64,000 nt of DNA from Rhizophagus clarus (Eukaryota > Glomeromycota > Glomeromycetes > Glomerales > Glomeraceae): NCBI GenBank assembly GCA_015698045.1, contig BLAL01000302.1, positions 1-64,000 of the forward strand, written 5' to 3'. The notes under the pieces were generated by a model that was not told the origin of the DNA, did no database searches, and saw nothing but the letters and a program-made list of their open reading frames with translations. Shown here in pieces: positions 22,671-35,240 of the stretch. Within the stretch, counting starts at the first letter, position 1, and each line of letters begins with the position of its first letter. A program made the position numbers and the translations under genes.

Positions 22671-23599
22671 TAAATCATATTAAATAGCAAAATAATAGTA
22701 AAGTATTATTAAAATATCATTTAGCCAAATTTAAAATTAGTTTAGGTAGGTAACCTTAAGTAATGTTGCAAGGATTCCCAATCTTCAAATAATCAACAAG
22801 CCAATACAAACAAATATGACTTCATTAAACATTAATATATAACATTTTCAGGATGAATCAACCAATTTATCATAATACCATAGAACATAATTAAAGTTCT
22901 ACAGTTCAATGCATAAATAAAATAAAAGATAAAGTAAACAATGCGTGCTCTTCTTTAAAAATAATGAATAGTCAATTTGGTCAATTAATAGGTTCATTCT
23001 CTCCATTCAATACTTATCTAGCACAATAAGACACAAATCCACCACCATCTAATCAACAATGATAGTACAACAAACTATAATTTTACCATCAATTAATGGT
23101 ATTATGAATATTATAACACTTTTAAGATTTCAACATTAAATACATCAGGGTTAAATAATATTGTTAAGCAAAAACATTTAATTAACTTTATGAACATTAA
23201 TAATATTAAGATATTAGATATTACTGAAACTAAACTTACAACTAATATGGAACAACATTTATATAAAAATCATAAAGATTATAAAACATAGTTGATATCT
23301 ACAGATACACATCAATATTCACAAAGTGTTAGTATAATTATGGATAATACATATGCTAAGTATATCACTTTATGACGCATATTTAAAGACCATATCAGGA
23401 TTATAAAGAATACATATATAACTCAGATCCAATCCCAAAAATTTTAATATAATTTTATACACCTAATTTTACTAAAAGCTTTATACAAAATCAGCATATA
23501 AGTTTAAATTTTATATAATTTTATACGATTTAATATCTAAGTTTATTATAAAATTTTTATTATATTTATAAATTTTTTTTTACAAAAATATATAATAAA

Positions 23600-25645
23600 T
23601 AATATAGAGGGATTTCTTTTCTGCAGATCTATGAACTAAATTTTCACGGAAGAAAAATTTTTATTTTTATCATAAAAAAAAAATTTTTGCTAACAAAACC
23701 AGCTGTAAAAACAGTATCAATGTCTTCTACAATCCAAAATACCCTTACTTCTGCTTTAAAGAATATTCCTTCTAACTGTTTTTACGATGTTATAGTAGAT
23801 TTTATCTTAGGACTCATCAAAAGAAACCCAGAATCTCTTTTTAGCTCAATATTAACTACTGACCCTTCAGCTATAGACAAGTTTTTTCGTACTTACAAGG
23901 ATCAAGCAGTTCCTATGGAGAAGTTATCACAATATATTCGCTAAGACCTCTGCTTCTCCATAATAGCTCAATTTTTAGCTACTTTACTTAATCTCTTTCT
24001 CTTAGATAACAAAAACCAGGAAATTTTTTCCATAGATTTTGAAATTCGTCAAGTATTGGAGCAAAGTAACAAATAATTTCCAGATATAGAAGATTTTGGG
24101 GATCCTATGCATCAATCAGAAGCGTTAATGAATTTTGATGAGATTGATGAAGATTTATAAGAATTATTGGACGATAGTTTAGACATCACACCTTTGCATA
24201 ATAATACACCTTTACCTATCACACCCTTGACCAAATTTCAGAAAAGGAGTACTAAAAAGAAGGCCTGTAAGGAGAAGAAGAAAACGTTACAATTACAAAC
24301 TCCTTCTGGACTGGATGAAAAACAGTGTCCACTTTTAGTGCTGAATCTCCTGAGTATACACCCTTTAAACCTTCTGGTTCAAGGATGGTTACTTTTAATA
24401 AAAGTTTACTTTCTCCTTCTCCTATACCATTCAAGCAGTTGAAGCGAGATTCTAAATTACAATCAACGCCTATTGATAATGAAAAGAAGTTAAAACAGAA
24501 AAGACAGATAACACTTTGAAGAATGGAAATGTTATCATTACCAGATATATTTCTCAAGATCAGGAGCAAGTACAATTATTGGATCTTGTAATTTATGATA
24601 TTCTGGTCAAATGGAAATGGAATAACTATATTCTGTTGGCCAATTTAGGACGATAGGATAAAGTTATATTAGTCAGCACAAGGGTGCACAAAAAGTACTT
24701 ATCTGCGAGGGTTAAACTGATTCCTGACCACAAGTGCTTGAAATATTATAATAGAGGGGACTGGACTATCAACTTAGGAGGAATCCCTGTTCGATGATTC
24801 CCTACTTTCTGGAATCTTTCAGAAAGGAAACAACACAAGAAGTTTTAAGCTATCATGTATAACATTTCAGAAGATATGACTGACACCTCCTTATTCCCAA
24901 ATGGATGCTCACACCAATTCTTGTTGGATAGTGACATAAAATCTTTTAAAATAGTTAAAGAAGTTGATGGTTCTAAAAAGCTGATAGGTTACTTCGACAC
25001 TTAGGATCATGTTTTTACCCGCATTAATAACCCTCAGCTTTAGAATGACATAAAAATCTCTTGATACCGTTATTCTACTTCAACTTCAAGAATTTATGTA
25101 GATTTATTCGATTTGGCAATACAGACAAGTTCTTAAGGATACCTTATAGGTCTAACTCTTCTTTTACAAGTTCAAATACTAATAACCGTAAGAACAATCC
25201 AAATAAACTCTGAAATCTGATCACTTTACTAAGAAGATCACTCAATCAAGAAATGACCAGTCTAATAAGCCAGATGTAAAACATTTAATCACTGGGCTAA
25301 AGGCATTATTAGAACATTATGTTTAGTTTAGTTGAGAGGAATAGATAAATAATTCCATACTAACTTCTTATCATGCTTAGCATTCACTTTACGTAATGTT
25401 ATTTTGTTTTATTAGATCGTAGAATTTTTCTTTTTCTTTTTTGTTTTTCTTTATATCTTGGACAATTCTATAATTAGATTTCCTATTATATTAAAGAGAA
25501 TAGGCTAGGGCTATAGTAGTCATAGGATGTATCTGTAACCCTAGTGTGAGAATGGGTAGGCTTTATCTTTCTGATTTTTTGTACTCTTATTTATCTTTTT
25601 TCAGTAAATAAAGTATTTCTTTTGACTAAAAAAAAAAAAAATAAA
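23600..25645 (+). pseudogene. LINE relic: ORF1 plus 3' tail, ORF2 deleted
   Basis: A broken ORF1 reads from about 23687 (IPSNCFYDVIVDFILGLIKR) through a region rich in Pro, Ser and Lys (24170-24520), interrupted by in-frame stops near 23942, 24074 and 24158 and by frameshifts near 24330 and 24520. Further text near 24890-25010 (GCSHQFLLDSD, KKLIGYFDT) resembles the gag-like C-terminal part of LINE ORF1 proteins. The endonuclease and reverse transcriptase are absent: the 3' untranslated end begins soon after, ending in CAGTAAATAAAGTATTTC, TTTTGACT and a poly-A run at about 25628-25641. I infer an internally deleted, dead copy related to the short insertion at 22353. Confidence 0.6.
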
Positions 25646-25649
25646 TAAT

Positions 25650-28280
25650 ATTTTCGTAATTTATTAAACATCCAGTAATTGGATTTTAATAATTTTATAC
25701 CATTAGATTTGTCTCATTGAGATGATTCTAATGATACTAAAATCATCTTTCTAGGATTAATATTGACTGAAATAAGGTTTGCTAATAAATTTTATTAATT
25801 AATTAAAAAATTATTAAAAAATTTTCTATGCTAAAATGATGTAAAATTAGCTATTGAATATAAAAATAATACTGGAAAATTACAAATTTTTTAAAATTTT
25901 GTGGACATATAATTTTCTTCTCCTTTATCCTACCACCACCCTTTTAATCTTATATTCTTTATATAATTTTTTTCTTTTAAGTTTGTTACGCTATCACGTC
26001 TAAAATTGTTACATTGTCATGTTAAATTTTGTTTATTTTTTACATATAACCTTGTTACACTGTCACATCTAAAATGTTTTATAAATTTGTTACACTGTCA
26101 TGTTTAAATTTATTTAATTTGTTACGCCATCATATCTAAAAGTTCGTGTTTTTCTTTTTTTAAATTAAGGAGTAAATTTTACAAATTTATTATAAATTTA
26201 CGTGTTTTACTATTTATAGATTAAGGGGTTAATTTAAAATTTTTTTTACTAAATTTATTATCAAATTATATTTTATTTTTGTTTATAAGGTTTTATATAC
26301 AAATATATATTATATATATACTGAATTTTTTAACTTATTAACTTTATACAAAATATAATTATAATATATATTAAAATTCACTTCTATTATACAAATACAT
26401 ATCTAACTTATCCCTATTTTTAAGTCTATTATACAAATTCATTCATATGACATATTAGAAATTTATATAGTATCTTTATACAAATCTGGATCCTTGTATT
26501 ATATATATGCTTTAGGATCCTACCATATCTCTATAAGAAATCTGTATACAAAAATGATGCGTTTTGTATACAATTATCATATGTTTTTATTTTTATATAG
26601 CAATTCAGTATATTTAATACACAATTCATTTTTGAACATTTTTTCAAAAAAATTAATATATGCAAAATGTATACACCTATACAAAATTTATATAAAATTT
26701 TTAAACTTAATAATTTATTATCATTTTGTACCAGGTATCATAACACGAGATTACATGATTATTGTTTTATTATGATACATTTTTTATTTTTCTCCCCATT
26801 TTTTATTTATATTCTCCTTTTTTTATTTCCCATATTTTTTTTTTTCTTCTTCCTCTAGCTTTCTTCTAAAAAAAATTTTTTTTTCTCTTGATTTTTTTCT
26901 CACTTGCTACTTCTTTCTTTTAATAAAAAATAACAAATTTTTTCTTTTTATTTTACTCTTTATTCCAACCTTTTCTTTTTAAAAAAAATTTTTTTTTTCC
27001 ACTTATTTTTAAAAAAATTTTCGTTATTAGTTCTTTCTATTTTTATTTCCTATTTTTATTTCTCTTTATTTTCTCTAACTTCGTTAAAAAATTATTTTTA
27101 TTTTTATTATTCATTTTTTACTCATGCATCTTGTTTTCCTTTCTTTTGTAAATATTTTTTTTTTTGTTAAAGATAATTTTTTTACATTAAAGTTAATATT
27201 TTTTTTTGTTTAATTTTCTTATAAGGTGAGAATCTTTTTCTTTTTAAAGATCAGGCTCAGGTTTCTTTTTTTTTGTGAGTTAGTTCATTTTTTTTTTTTT
27301 TTTATAAGATGCTTTAAAGACTTTTTTTTTATAGGTTAATTCCAGATTTTTTTACTTTTGTAGGTAATTTAGTTTCTCTTTTTGTAATAGATCAGTTTTG
27401 AAACTTTTTTTACTCTGTTGTAAGTCAGTTCTTTTTGTAAGTTATTTCCTTTTCATAGGTTGATTTTTTTTTCATGGATTGGTTACTTTTTTTGTGAGTT
27501 GATTTTTTCTTTGTGAGTTGATTTTTTTCTTTGCAGGTTGATTTATTTTTTTATGGGTTGATTTTTTTTTGTGAGTTGTTTTTTTCATGTTTTTTTTTTT
27601 TTGTGAAATGCCAAATCTTAAAGATTAGCATAGAATAATTCTAAAATTACTATAGATATGATTCAGTATAAGGGAAGTTTGGTTTTTAATAGAGTTAAAG
27701 AAATGTAGTAAGAAATAAAATATTTGTATTAAATAAAATAATATTTATTTATTTATTGTTTAAATATTGATTTAATAATATTATAAAACATATTTAATTA
27801 AAATATTATTATTTAAAAATTAAATTAAATAAAATTTTATATTATAAATTATATTAAAAAAATGTATAATTTCAGTATTTTTCAGTATTTTTTAGAAATT
27901 TGAGAAATTTTTTATAACTAATAAAAATTATTTAAGTAAATTTAGTATGCATTTCCATTAACTCTTCTATATAATATAATGGTATATTTTAAAATTAATA
28001 TTTATTTATTAGTCCATAAACTACTACCCAACTAATCTAGCATCAAAAAGTCACTATCACATAACATTTGGCCCGCATTACAAAATTAAGTGTGGCGTAA
28101 TGTGATAAATAATAATGTGACGAATATATATTTGTGCATTTCAAGAAAGCTAAGTCCTCAGGGGACATATAAAAAAATGATCGCGTGGCAGTGACATTTT
28201 TATGCTGATCACGTGAACATCAAATTGCTTAGCTGATAAGTTTCAAAACGGTTCTTACTGTCATTTTGTTACTTTCTGCT
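25650..28280. other. A+T-rich gene-free stretch with poly-T block
   Basis: From 25650 to about 26760 there are TATA-type runs and repeated TTGTTACACTGTCA-like words (about 25983-26125). From about 26770 to 27610 the plus strand is nearly homopyrimidine and T-rich, with GTGAGTTGATTTTTT units near 27490-27600. From 27620 to 28280 the sequence approaches the Brl1/Brr6 gene and contains nothing recognisable. Short ORFs at 26494 and 26667 are composition artefacts. Confidence 0.6.
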
Positions 28281-29789
28281 ATGATGGAAAAAGAAAAACG
28301 CGTAAAATTAGAACATAGTATAGATACTTTGGATGAAAAATCAATTGATAATGGTCCAAAGAAGCGTAATTGTTATTAATATTTTTGTATACTATCCAAA
28401 TAATTTTTAATATAAAGTTGATATATTATAATTTAGGTCATTATTCTTCTACGTCGTCAACTTTTAATTTTTCAGAACACAATAAAAAATTTGGATATGG
28501 ACCGACTTTTCTTTTCTCCATGCCCGAACCCATTAAAAGCCCTTGGAAACGTTTAAATTCTCCTAATTTCAGAAAATTAAATATACGACCGATATCCGGA
28601 AATGCAATAAAACGAGTAGAAGTAAAGAGGAAACAGACTCTGTCTTTTATAAGTGAAAATACTCGTTTCAATTTTCCCGAGGAAGATATAGATATGGCAG
28701 AAAATAGTGATATTAAAGTAGTTATTTTTATAGTTACATTAATCATTTTAACGAAAAACTAATATAATATTTTAATGCCATATTAGAAGCCAAAGTCAGG
28801 AAGTTGCTTAGAAAATGATATTGTGCGCCTCATAAATCAGTAAGAAATTGTCAAATTGTGATTCAATTAATTTGACATTTTACTTATCCATTCATTAATA
28901 ATTCAGCGCTCTTGATATGGCACCAAAAATCCTTATCATCGCATTCTCATATTACGTATTTCGATTTTTTTGGGCTATTCAACAGGCAATAGAAATTAAG
29001 GTAGACGAATATTCGCAAGGTAATAAGTTCAATGTGAAATGTTATCTAATAATTTTATTACTAATATTTAACTTGAATTGAAAGATCTGCATAGATCAAT
29101 ATCTGAATGTTCAAAAAGTTACCTTGACAATCGATGTACTCCGGGAGATCGAGTCCCAGCGTTGGAAAAGGTCTGTTCTCAATGGGAGAAATATCCTTCT
29201 GATAATTAATTGTTATTATTGATTTTTATTTTATTTATTATCCATACTACTAATTATATAATTTTTACATGCATGAATCGTGATCCGACAGTACTTGCGA
29301 GGTAAAGTTGTGTTCAGATTGTATTATTAATTGACAACAAAATTATGTTTAACTAATATTCTCCGATAGAGCAAAAATCTCTGCTGAAGCATTAGGTGAA
29401 ATAATTAATAATTTAATGGAACAGTTTTCGTATAAAACTATGGTGTGTCATTCATTACTTTTTTTTCAAAACTTGATCAATATATAAATAATTCTTGATA
29501 ACGTTTTTCTCTATAATTAAAGCTTTTCATGATTGCAATTGTTCTTGCCATCTTATTATCTCGTGCTCTTATCGAAATGATCAAGACACGCATATTTAAT
29601 AATTATTCATCACAAGAAACCCCTCATACTCATCCTGGAATGCATCCAATTTCTGTCTCTCCTGGACATATAACACCAATGCAAACTCACCAAATGGCTT
29701 CTATGCAGCATCATATGTCACCAGGAAGCCCGCAAACTCCTCAACATAATAACGTTGGAGTATACTACGTTTTTAATCCTAAGCGTTAA
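28281..29789 (+). CDS. BRL1: Brl1/Brr6-family nuclear envelope protein
   Basis: Eight exons: 28281-28365, 28437-28717, 28787-28839, 28907-29019, 29085-29190, 29269-29301, 29370-29442 and 29523-29789. All phases close to give 336 residues. A hydrophobic segment spans about 146-166 (KILIIAFSYYVFRFFWAI). It is followed by the luminal Brr6 domain with four cysteines at 186, 195, 208 and 214 (ECSKSYLDNRC, RVPALEKVC, WEKCMNRDP), then AKISAEALGEIIN and a second membrane segment (about 249-270). The C-terminal tail is His/Met/Pro/Gln-rich. Brl1 and Brr6 act at the inner nuclear membrane in nuclear pore assembly and envelope lipid homeostasis; the paired cysteines form disulfides. Brl1 and Brr6 cannot be told apart here, so the symbol is provisional. 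Six introns are GT-AG. Intron 5 (29191-29268) is AT-AC with a U12-type 5' site and is needed to join WEK to CMNRDP. ATG 28284 is an alternative start. Confidence 0.9.
29191..29268 (+). other. U12-type AT-AC intron in Brl1/Brr6 gene
   Basis: The 78-nt intron begins ATATCCTT, the exact minor-spliceosome AT-AC 5' consensus, and ends TTTTTAC. Removing it joins GAGAA to ATGCATG in phase and restores the conserved WEKCMNRDP segment; unspliced, the frame reaches TAA after WEKYPSDN. No GT-AG alternative gives this join. The branch site is less clear: CCATACTAC lies about 22 nt from the end, and TACTAAT lies nearer. Confidence 0.88.
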
Positions 29790-29925
29790 GTTTATATTCT
29801 GATGTATTTTTGCTCATTATATTTATCAGATCTGTCTCAAATTGCCGTAAAAAAAAATTGATTTGGAGGACATCAGAAGTGGTGAAATGTCATAAAATAA
29901 AATTGAATAGTTAATTTGCAAATTT

Positions 29926-30414
29926 ATCACTGCTAGTGGTTTCTAATTAACATCCATTATTTTTTAGACATTCTATAATGTCAGTTAAAGACAAATTAAA
30001 AATTTATAGATATTAGATGCATTTGTAATTATCGAGTTAATTTAATTACGTTTTCATATATTAATATTATATTAATCTGCTTTTACTTTTTTAAATATTA
30101 TTTATATTACATAATTCTTTAACTTTCTTATCACTACTACTACATACTTTATAATATTACATAATTTCACAAATAGTAATAAATTTAATTATGGATAAAT
30201 TTAAAATGATAAATTTTACCACCATTTGATTAATCTCGTTAAATTAAGATAAATTACATAGTAGTGTAAATTTATTTTTATGATCGCCTAGTAAAAATTT
30301 AGTAATTATAATCACTTAATTTTAATTATAAATTTAACATTATTAGATTCGTTTTTAATGAAGCAAACCAAATGGTGATAAAATTAATCACAAAACGGTT
30401 TCGCCACTAGTGAT
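29926..30414. repeat. Inverted-repeat element, probable MITE
   Basis: ATCACTGCTAGTGGTTTC at 29926 is an imperfect inverted match of the right end near 30400-30414 (reverse complement ATCACTAGTGGCGAAAC). The outer flank GCAAATTTAT is also mirrored. No clear target duplication was found. It fills the intergenic space between the convergent Brl1/Brr6 and SRP68 genes; the rest of 29790-30653 has nothing else recognisable. Confidence 0.5.
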
Positions 30415-30653
30415 CGACATAAATTTGCACCAAATCATACTGAATTAACCATATATTTGAAAATATTTGTACAATCAATATAGGTTTGGCTTATGTTTAA
30501 AATAGCGTAAAATAAAAAAAAGCCACATTTTTCTCAAACAAAAAATCAAAAGCGAAGGAATAAAATTGGAATTATAAGTATAGCTCAAGTCCTTCATTAT
30601 AACTATTTAACAAATTTCCAAAATGGTTTTCATTATTAGAAAATCTTGAGAAT

Positions 30654-33256
30654 TCAATTAGCGCCCCATAACTTATTAAAAATGTTTCCTAAGCTGGTTG
30701 GTGCTTTCCGTCCAGCACGTTGAGGCAAAGTAGAAGGAAAGTCAACGTAATTAAAAGCAATATCAAAGAACAATGGTTTTGCGGGAATGGGAGTGAATTC
30801 GGGTGGAAAATCAATTAGTCGCACATTTTTCATTGACAAACTGGATGGATATTGGCTAAGGCGTTTATTTAAAGATGGCTTAATAATTAAAATAAAATGG
30901 GTTATATATTTATAATCATTAATATAAATAATAAACGAAAAAAAAAAAAAAAATATTTACCTCCTCTCTATTATCAATATTACCGTCAGCTTTGGATTTG
31001 TCATCAAAACTCAACTCACTCATCTTTTTTGTCACATTAGAATCTAATCCAATGTGCCAAGCAGCTCGAGCCTTACATTTTAGACCTCTCAAAATATTTT
31101 CCAACTCAGAAATTTCTTTGGAAGTTACAACTAGTATATCATCTTTATCTAGTATTAATTGAGACAATGAAGCCCTTGCTTGGGCATTGTATTCTTTAGC
31201 ACGTTCATATAAAAGTATTGCTTCCCATTCCTTATTTAGAGCTGAATAAGCTGAGGCAACATATAAAGTCCTATAAAAAACCTTTTTTAATAATTAAAAA
31301 ATTTTTTATGAGAATTCACATTTAATTTACCTCCATGCTTTATAATACCAAATCTTAGAATCAATCTCTCTAGATAAATTGACGTCATTCTGAACTGCGG
31401 AAAGATCACCAATCTCAGTGAGGCTCTATATATTCCAAAAAATAATTATTAATATTAGTAAAAGAGCTATATAAATTAGTAAGTTCATACTATACCTGTA
31501 AAACGTTATCATATAATTTAACTATGTCTTGATATTTTCCTCCAATAAATCGTTCTTCTACGTGTTCATGATTTTCTAAACTCAGTTGCAATGAACTGAC
31601 GAGCATTAAATTTCGTTGTATTCTGCGGGATAAATAGTTATATGCTACATAATTGTATACAAAGTTGAGATCCGCGGAAATTTGTTCCGATTTAGAGGAC
31701 TTAATTTTTGCCGTAGCTTCCTTTGTTATAAGGAATAGAAGAAAAAATATCAACAAGTTAGGGCGGTATTAGCAGATATGGAGATAGAAATCGGCATAAA
31801 GATTATTTTTACCGCATCTTCCTTAACAGCATTCTTGGCGAACTTTTCTGCATCTCCGTAAGCCTCGAGAAGAAAGTCAAATAATTCCATTTTAGTTGCT
31901 TCTTCTGCATTTGCATCCGAAGCATTTTCAAGGTTCGTTGTAGCTTCACGAGCTCGCAAAATACATATCGCTAGATCTGCATTTTTAAGTGGTACCACAC
32001 GGCCACGCCAAGATATAGATGTAAGAGCAGCGGCTTTTTCTTGGCGAGTTTGAGCAAGAACAGACTATTGTAAAAAACAATATGTTTAATTTATATATTT
32101 CAAAAAAATAAAATATATAAAGATTTGAATTATTCAACAGCAAAAATTTTACCTCTACTTCCGCTTCTAATAAGTCAAGACCAACACCCTTATTCTTTCC
32201 TATAGTTATTTTGACCAGGTCCTCAACTCCTGTATTACTATCGGTGCCTAGCTTCAACTTGAACGCACAAAAACGGATATTCGGATCAATATCATCAATT
32301 GCGGATTGACAAAGAATTTCTTGATGAGAAGATCCAGCCTTAGATAATTTCTCATATATCGTCCTAAAAATAATAGTAGTATTTTTTAACATAAATTAAA
32401 CCTTAATAACACTTGGTACTTGATTGCACTACCTTGCCGCAGCGAATTTATCTAATGCAGCTTGCCAAGACTGCTTTTCGAATAAAAAATAACCAGACAT
32501 TAAGGCAGAATAAGCCTATAGAGAATAAATTAGCAATTATTAGTTAAATAATAAACTTGAAAATTTACTAATACTAACTTGTGTTTCAAAATAGGTTCTA
32601 GTATCCACTATATTAGAATCTCGCGAGCACAATTTTTCTAATTGTTCTCCGCATTTTGCGGCTTTTTTTAATCTTTTTATTAAGTGATGCTTCTTGCGAA
32701 TATCACCACTTGATCTAGATTCTCTTTTTAATTCCATAGCATAACTCCAAGCACGTTCAGTATCAAACAAAACGATTCGCAAATATCTTAATATAAATCA
32801 TTAACGCAGTTATTTAGTAAAAAACTTCATTGCAAATTCACGTATAATCACACGTATATCACCTAACATCATTAACTGCGATGTTGGATATTTCTTTTTT
32901 TTGAAAAGGCTTTCCTTTGCCGTGAGTGAAATTCAGAGATTTACGAAGTCGGTGAACCTTTTGTGTACAATATTGTCTAGTATTCCAATGTATAAAAATT
33001 ATGTAACCTAAATATCAACCAGATTGGTTTATTTTTGGTTTTTTTTTAGAAAATACCTATAACGCGAATAGTCTTGATGTCTTAGACCATAAGTATTTCT
33101 GGCCTCATTAGTTAATGCCAAAACTGATAAAGCAGAGCATGCTAAGGAAGACTTTTTTTTATTTGTTTAGAAATGAAATAAACAAAATATATAACTGTAA
33201 AGGATACTATCGAGTGAAAAAGTGGTGCCTTGCGTTTCAAAAGATTCAATTTCCAT
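30654..33256 (-). CDS. SRP68: Signal recognition particle subunit SRP68
   Basis: Eleven exons on the minus strand: 33256-33208, 33123-33057, 32976-32863, 32786-32579, 32515-32433, 32363-32153, 32064-31813, 31720-31496, 31425-31331, 31270-30961 and 30878-30654. All phases close, giving 612 residues; the human protein is about 627. Diagnostic text includes TFSLD, NTYGLRHQDYSRYR, RLRKSLNF, DTERAWSYAMELK, SWQAALDKFAAARTIYEKL and DPNIRFCAFKL, all colinear with SRP68. The N-terminal part is the tetratricopeptide-like RNA-binding domain that remodels 7S RNA; the C-terminal part is where SRP68 binds SRP72 in the family. The particle targets secretory ribosomes to the ER. Intron 1 (33124-33207) has U12-type signals; the other introns are GT-AG. 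It is convergent with the Brl1/Brr6 gene and head-to-tail with the Rab gene, 317 bp from its stop. It appears intact. Confidence 0.95.
33124..33207 (-). other. U12-type GT-AG intron 1 of SRP68
   Basis: The 84-nt intron starts GTATCCTT, a perfect minor-spliceosome 5' site. It has a branch-like TTCCTTAGC (33149-33141) about 19 nt before the ...TTATCAG end. Splicing at this AG gives FSLDILALTNEARNTYGLRH, with the same 12-residue spacing between FSLD and GLRH that I recall for human SRP68. The earlier AG at CCTTAG would add six residues. Confidence 0.85.
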
Positions 33257-33572
33257 CCTTTCTGAAATGAAAAAATTCGAATTTCCATAAAAAAAAGACA
33301 CGTGAAAATGATTTATGTTGATTGCGGCTTATTTTATATTAATTTATTATTAAATTTTTTAATATTAAAAAATATAAATGACAATCATTTCGATTTCATT
33401 CAGAAATAAAATAAATAAAAAAAAACAATAATGAATACAGCAATATCAAAAGAAATATTTTCATTCCATTAATTTAGTAGAAAATTTGCCCATTATTATT
33501 AAGGATAACTAAAAAATAGAATTTACTCTCATCACATCAACACTCAACAAATTAAATGTTTATGATGGCAAC

Positions 33573-34736
<1,164 letters not shown>

Positions 34737-35240
34737 CGTTTGCTTATTTGAATAAATTAAACAAGAAACTTGAACGTAGTTTTTGAAACTGACCTCAGAG
34801 TAAAAACGCCGAGTCACTGAGGAGAGAAAGCTTGGAGGTATCTGGGATTTTTAAGGGTAAAGGATGCATTACGTAAGATATACTGTGTAATACAATGCTA
34901 AAAAAAGGTTCTCCGTTTTTTATCGTTTATCCGTTTCAATCTTTGAATTATTATAAGTTGTACAATAACCTTTTTTTGAAGTTCATACATTATATTAAAC
35001 TTAGGGGTGAGATCAAGCTAATAGACATTGTTCAATGTAATAATCACGTGAACAACTCATGATAATCAATTTGGTTAGACTATTGTGGCATGCACATTTC
35101 TTTTTAAGAACTTTTATAAAGAAAACTGATGACCTCAATATGACTTCATCAATTATAGTCGGTTATTATAAATAATTGATGACATTTTACTATTTTACGC
35201 AATTCTTTCCGACTTCTATATTTTGTAATTATTAGTTATC
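34737..35240. promoter_or_regulatory. Divergent intergenic promoter region (Rab / MAPK)
   Basis: The 504-bp gap separates the start codons of two divergently transcribed conserved genes, so both promoters must lie here. I see no ORF and no element with a clear name. The sequence is less A+T-biased than the surrounding repeats. Confidence 0.5.

Larger units (their letters stand above)
20590..23430 (+). pseudogene. Decayed LINE: ORF1 relic and ORF2 endonuclease start
   Basis: Plus-strand frames give broken ORF1-like text: KVICETEDAANKVIAKTIM near 20690, and LEQQIYSLKKRLDKSI, a coiled coil, near 21730. After a nested MITE, the start of an ORF2 AP-endonuclease-like region appears near 23130-23370 (NFMNINNIKILDITETKL, DTHQYSQSVSIIMDN). 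The order (ORF1 with coiled coil, then an exonuclease/endonuclease domain) fits non-LTR retrotransposons. There are many stops and frameshifts and no reverse transcriptase region is present, so it is non-functional. The assignment relies on motif resemblance and on the LINE-type tails at 22353-22420 and 25570-25645. Confidence 0.5.

Noticed and set aside
26494..26858. Two Phe/Ile/Tyr-rich ORFs
   Set aside because: Composition of a T-rich region; no start context, domain or paralogue.
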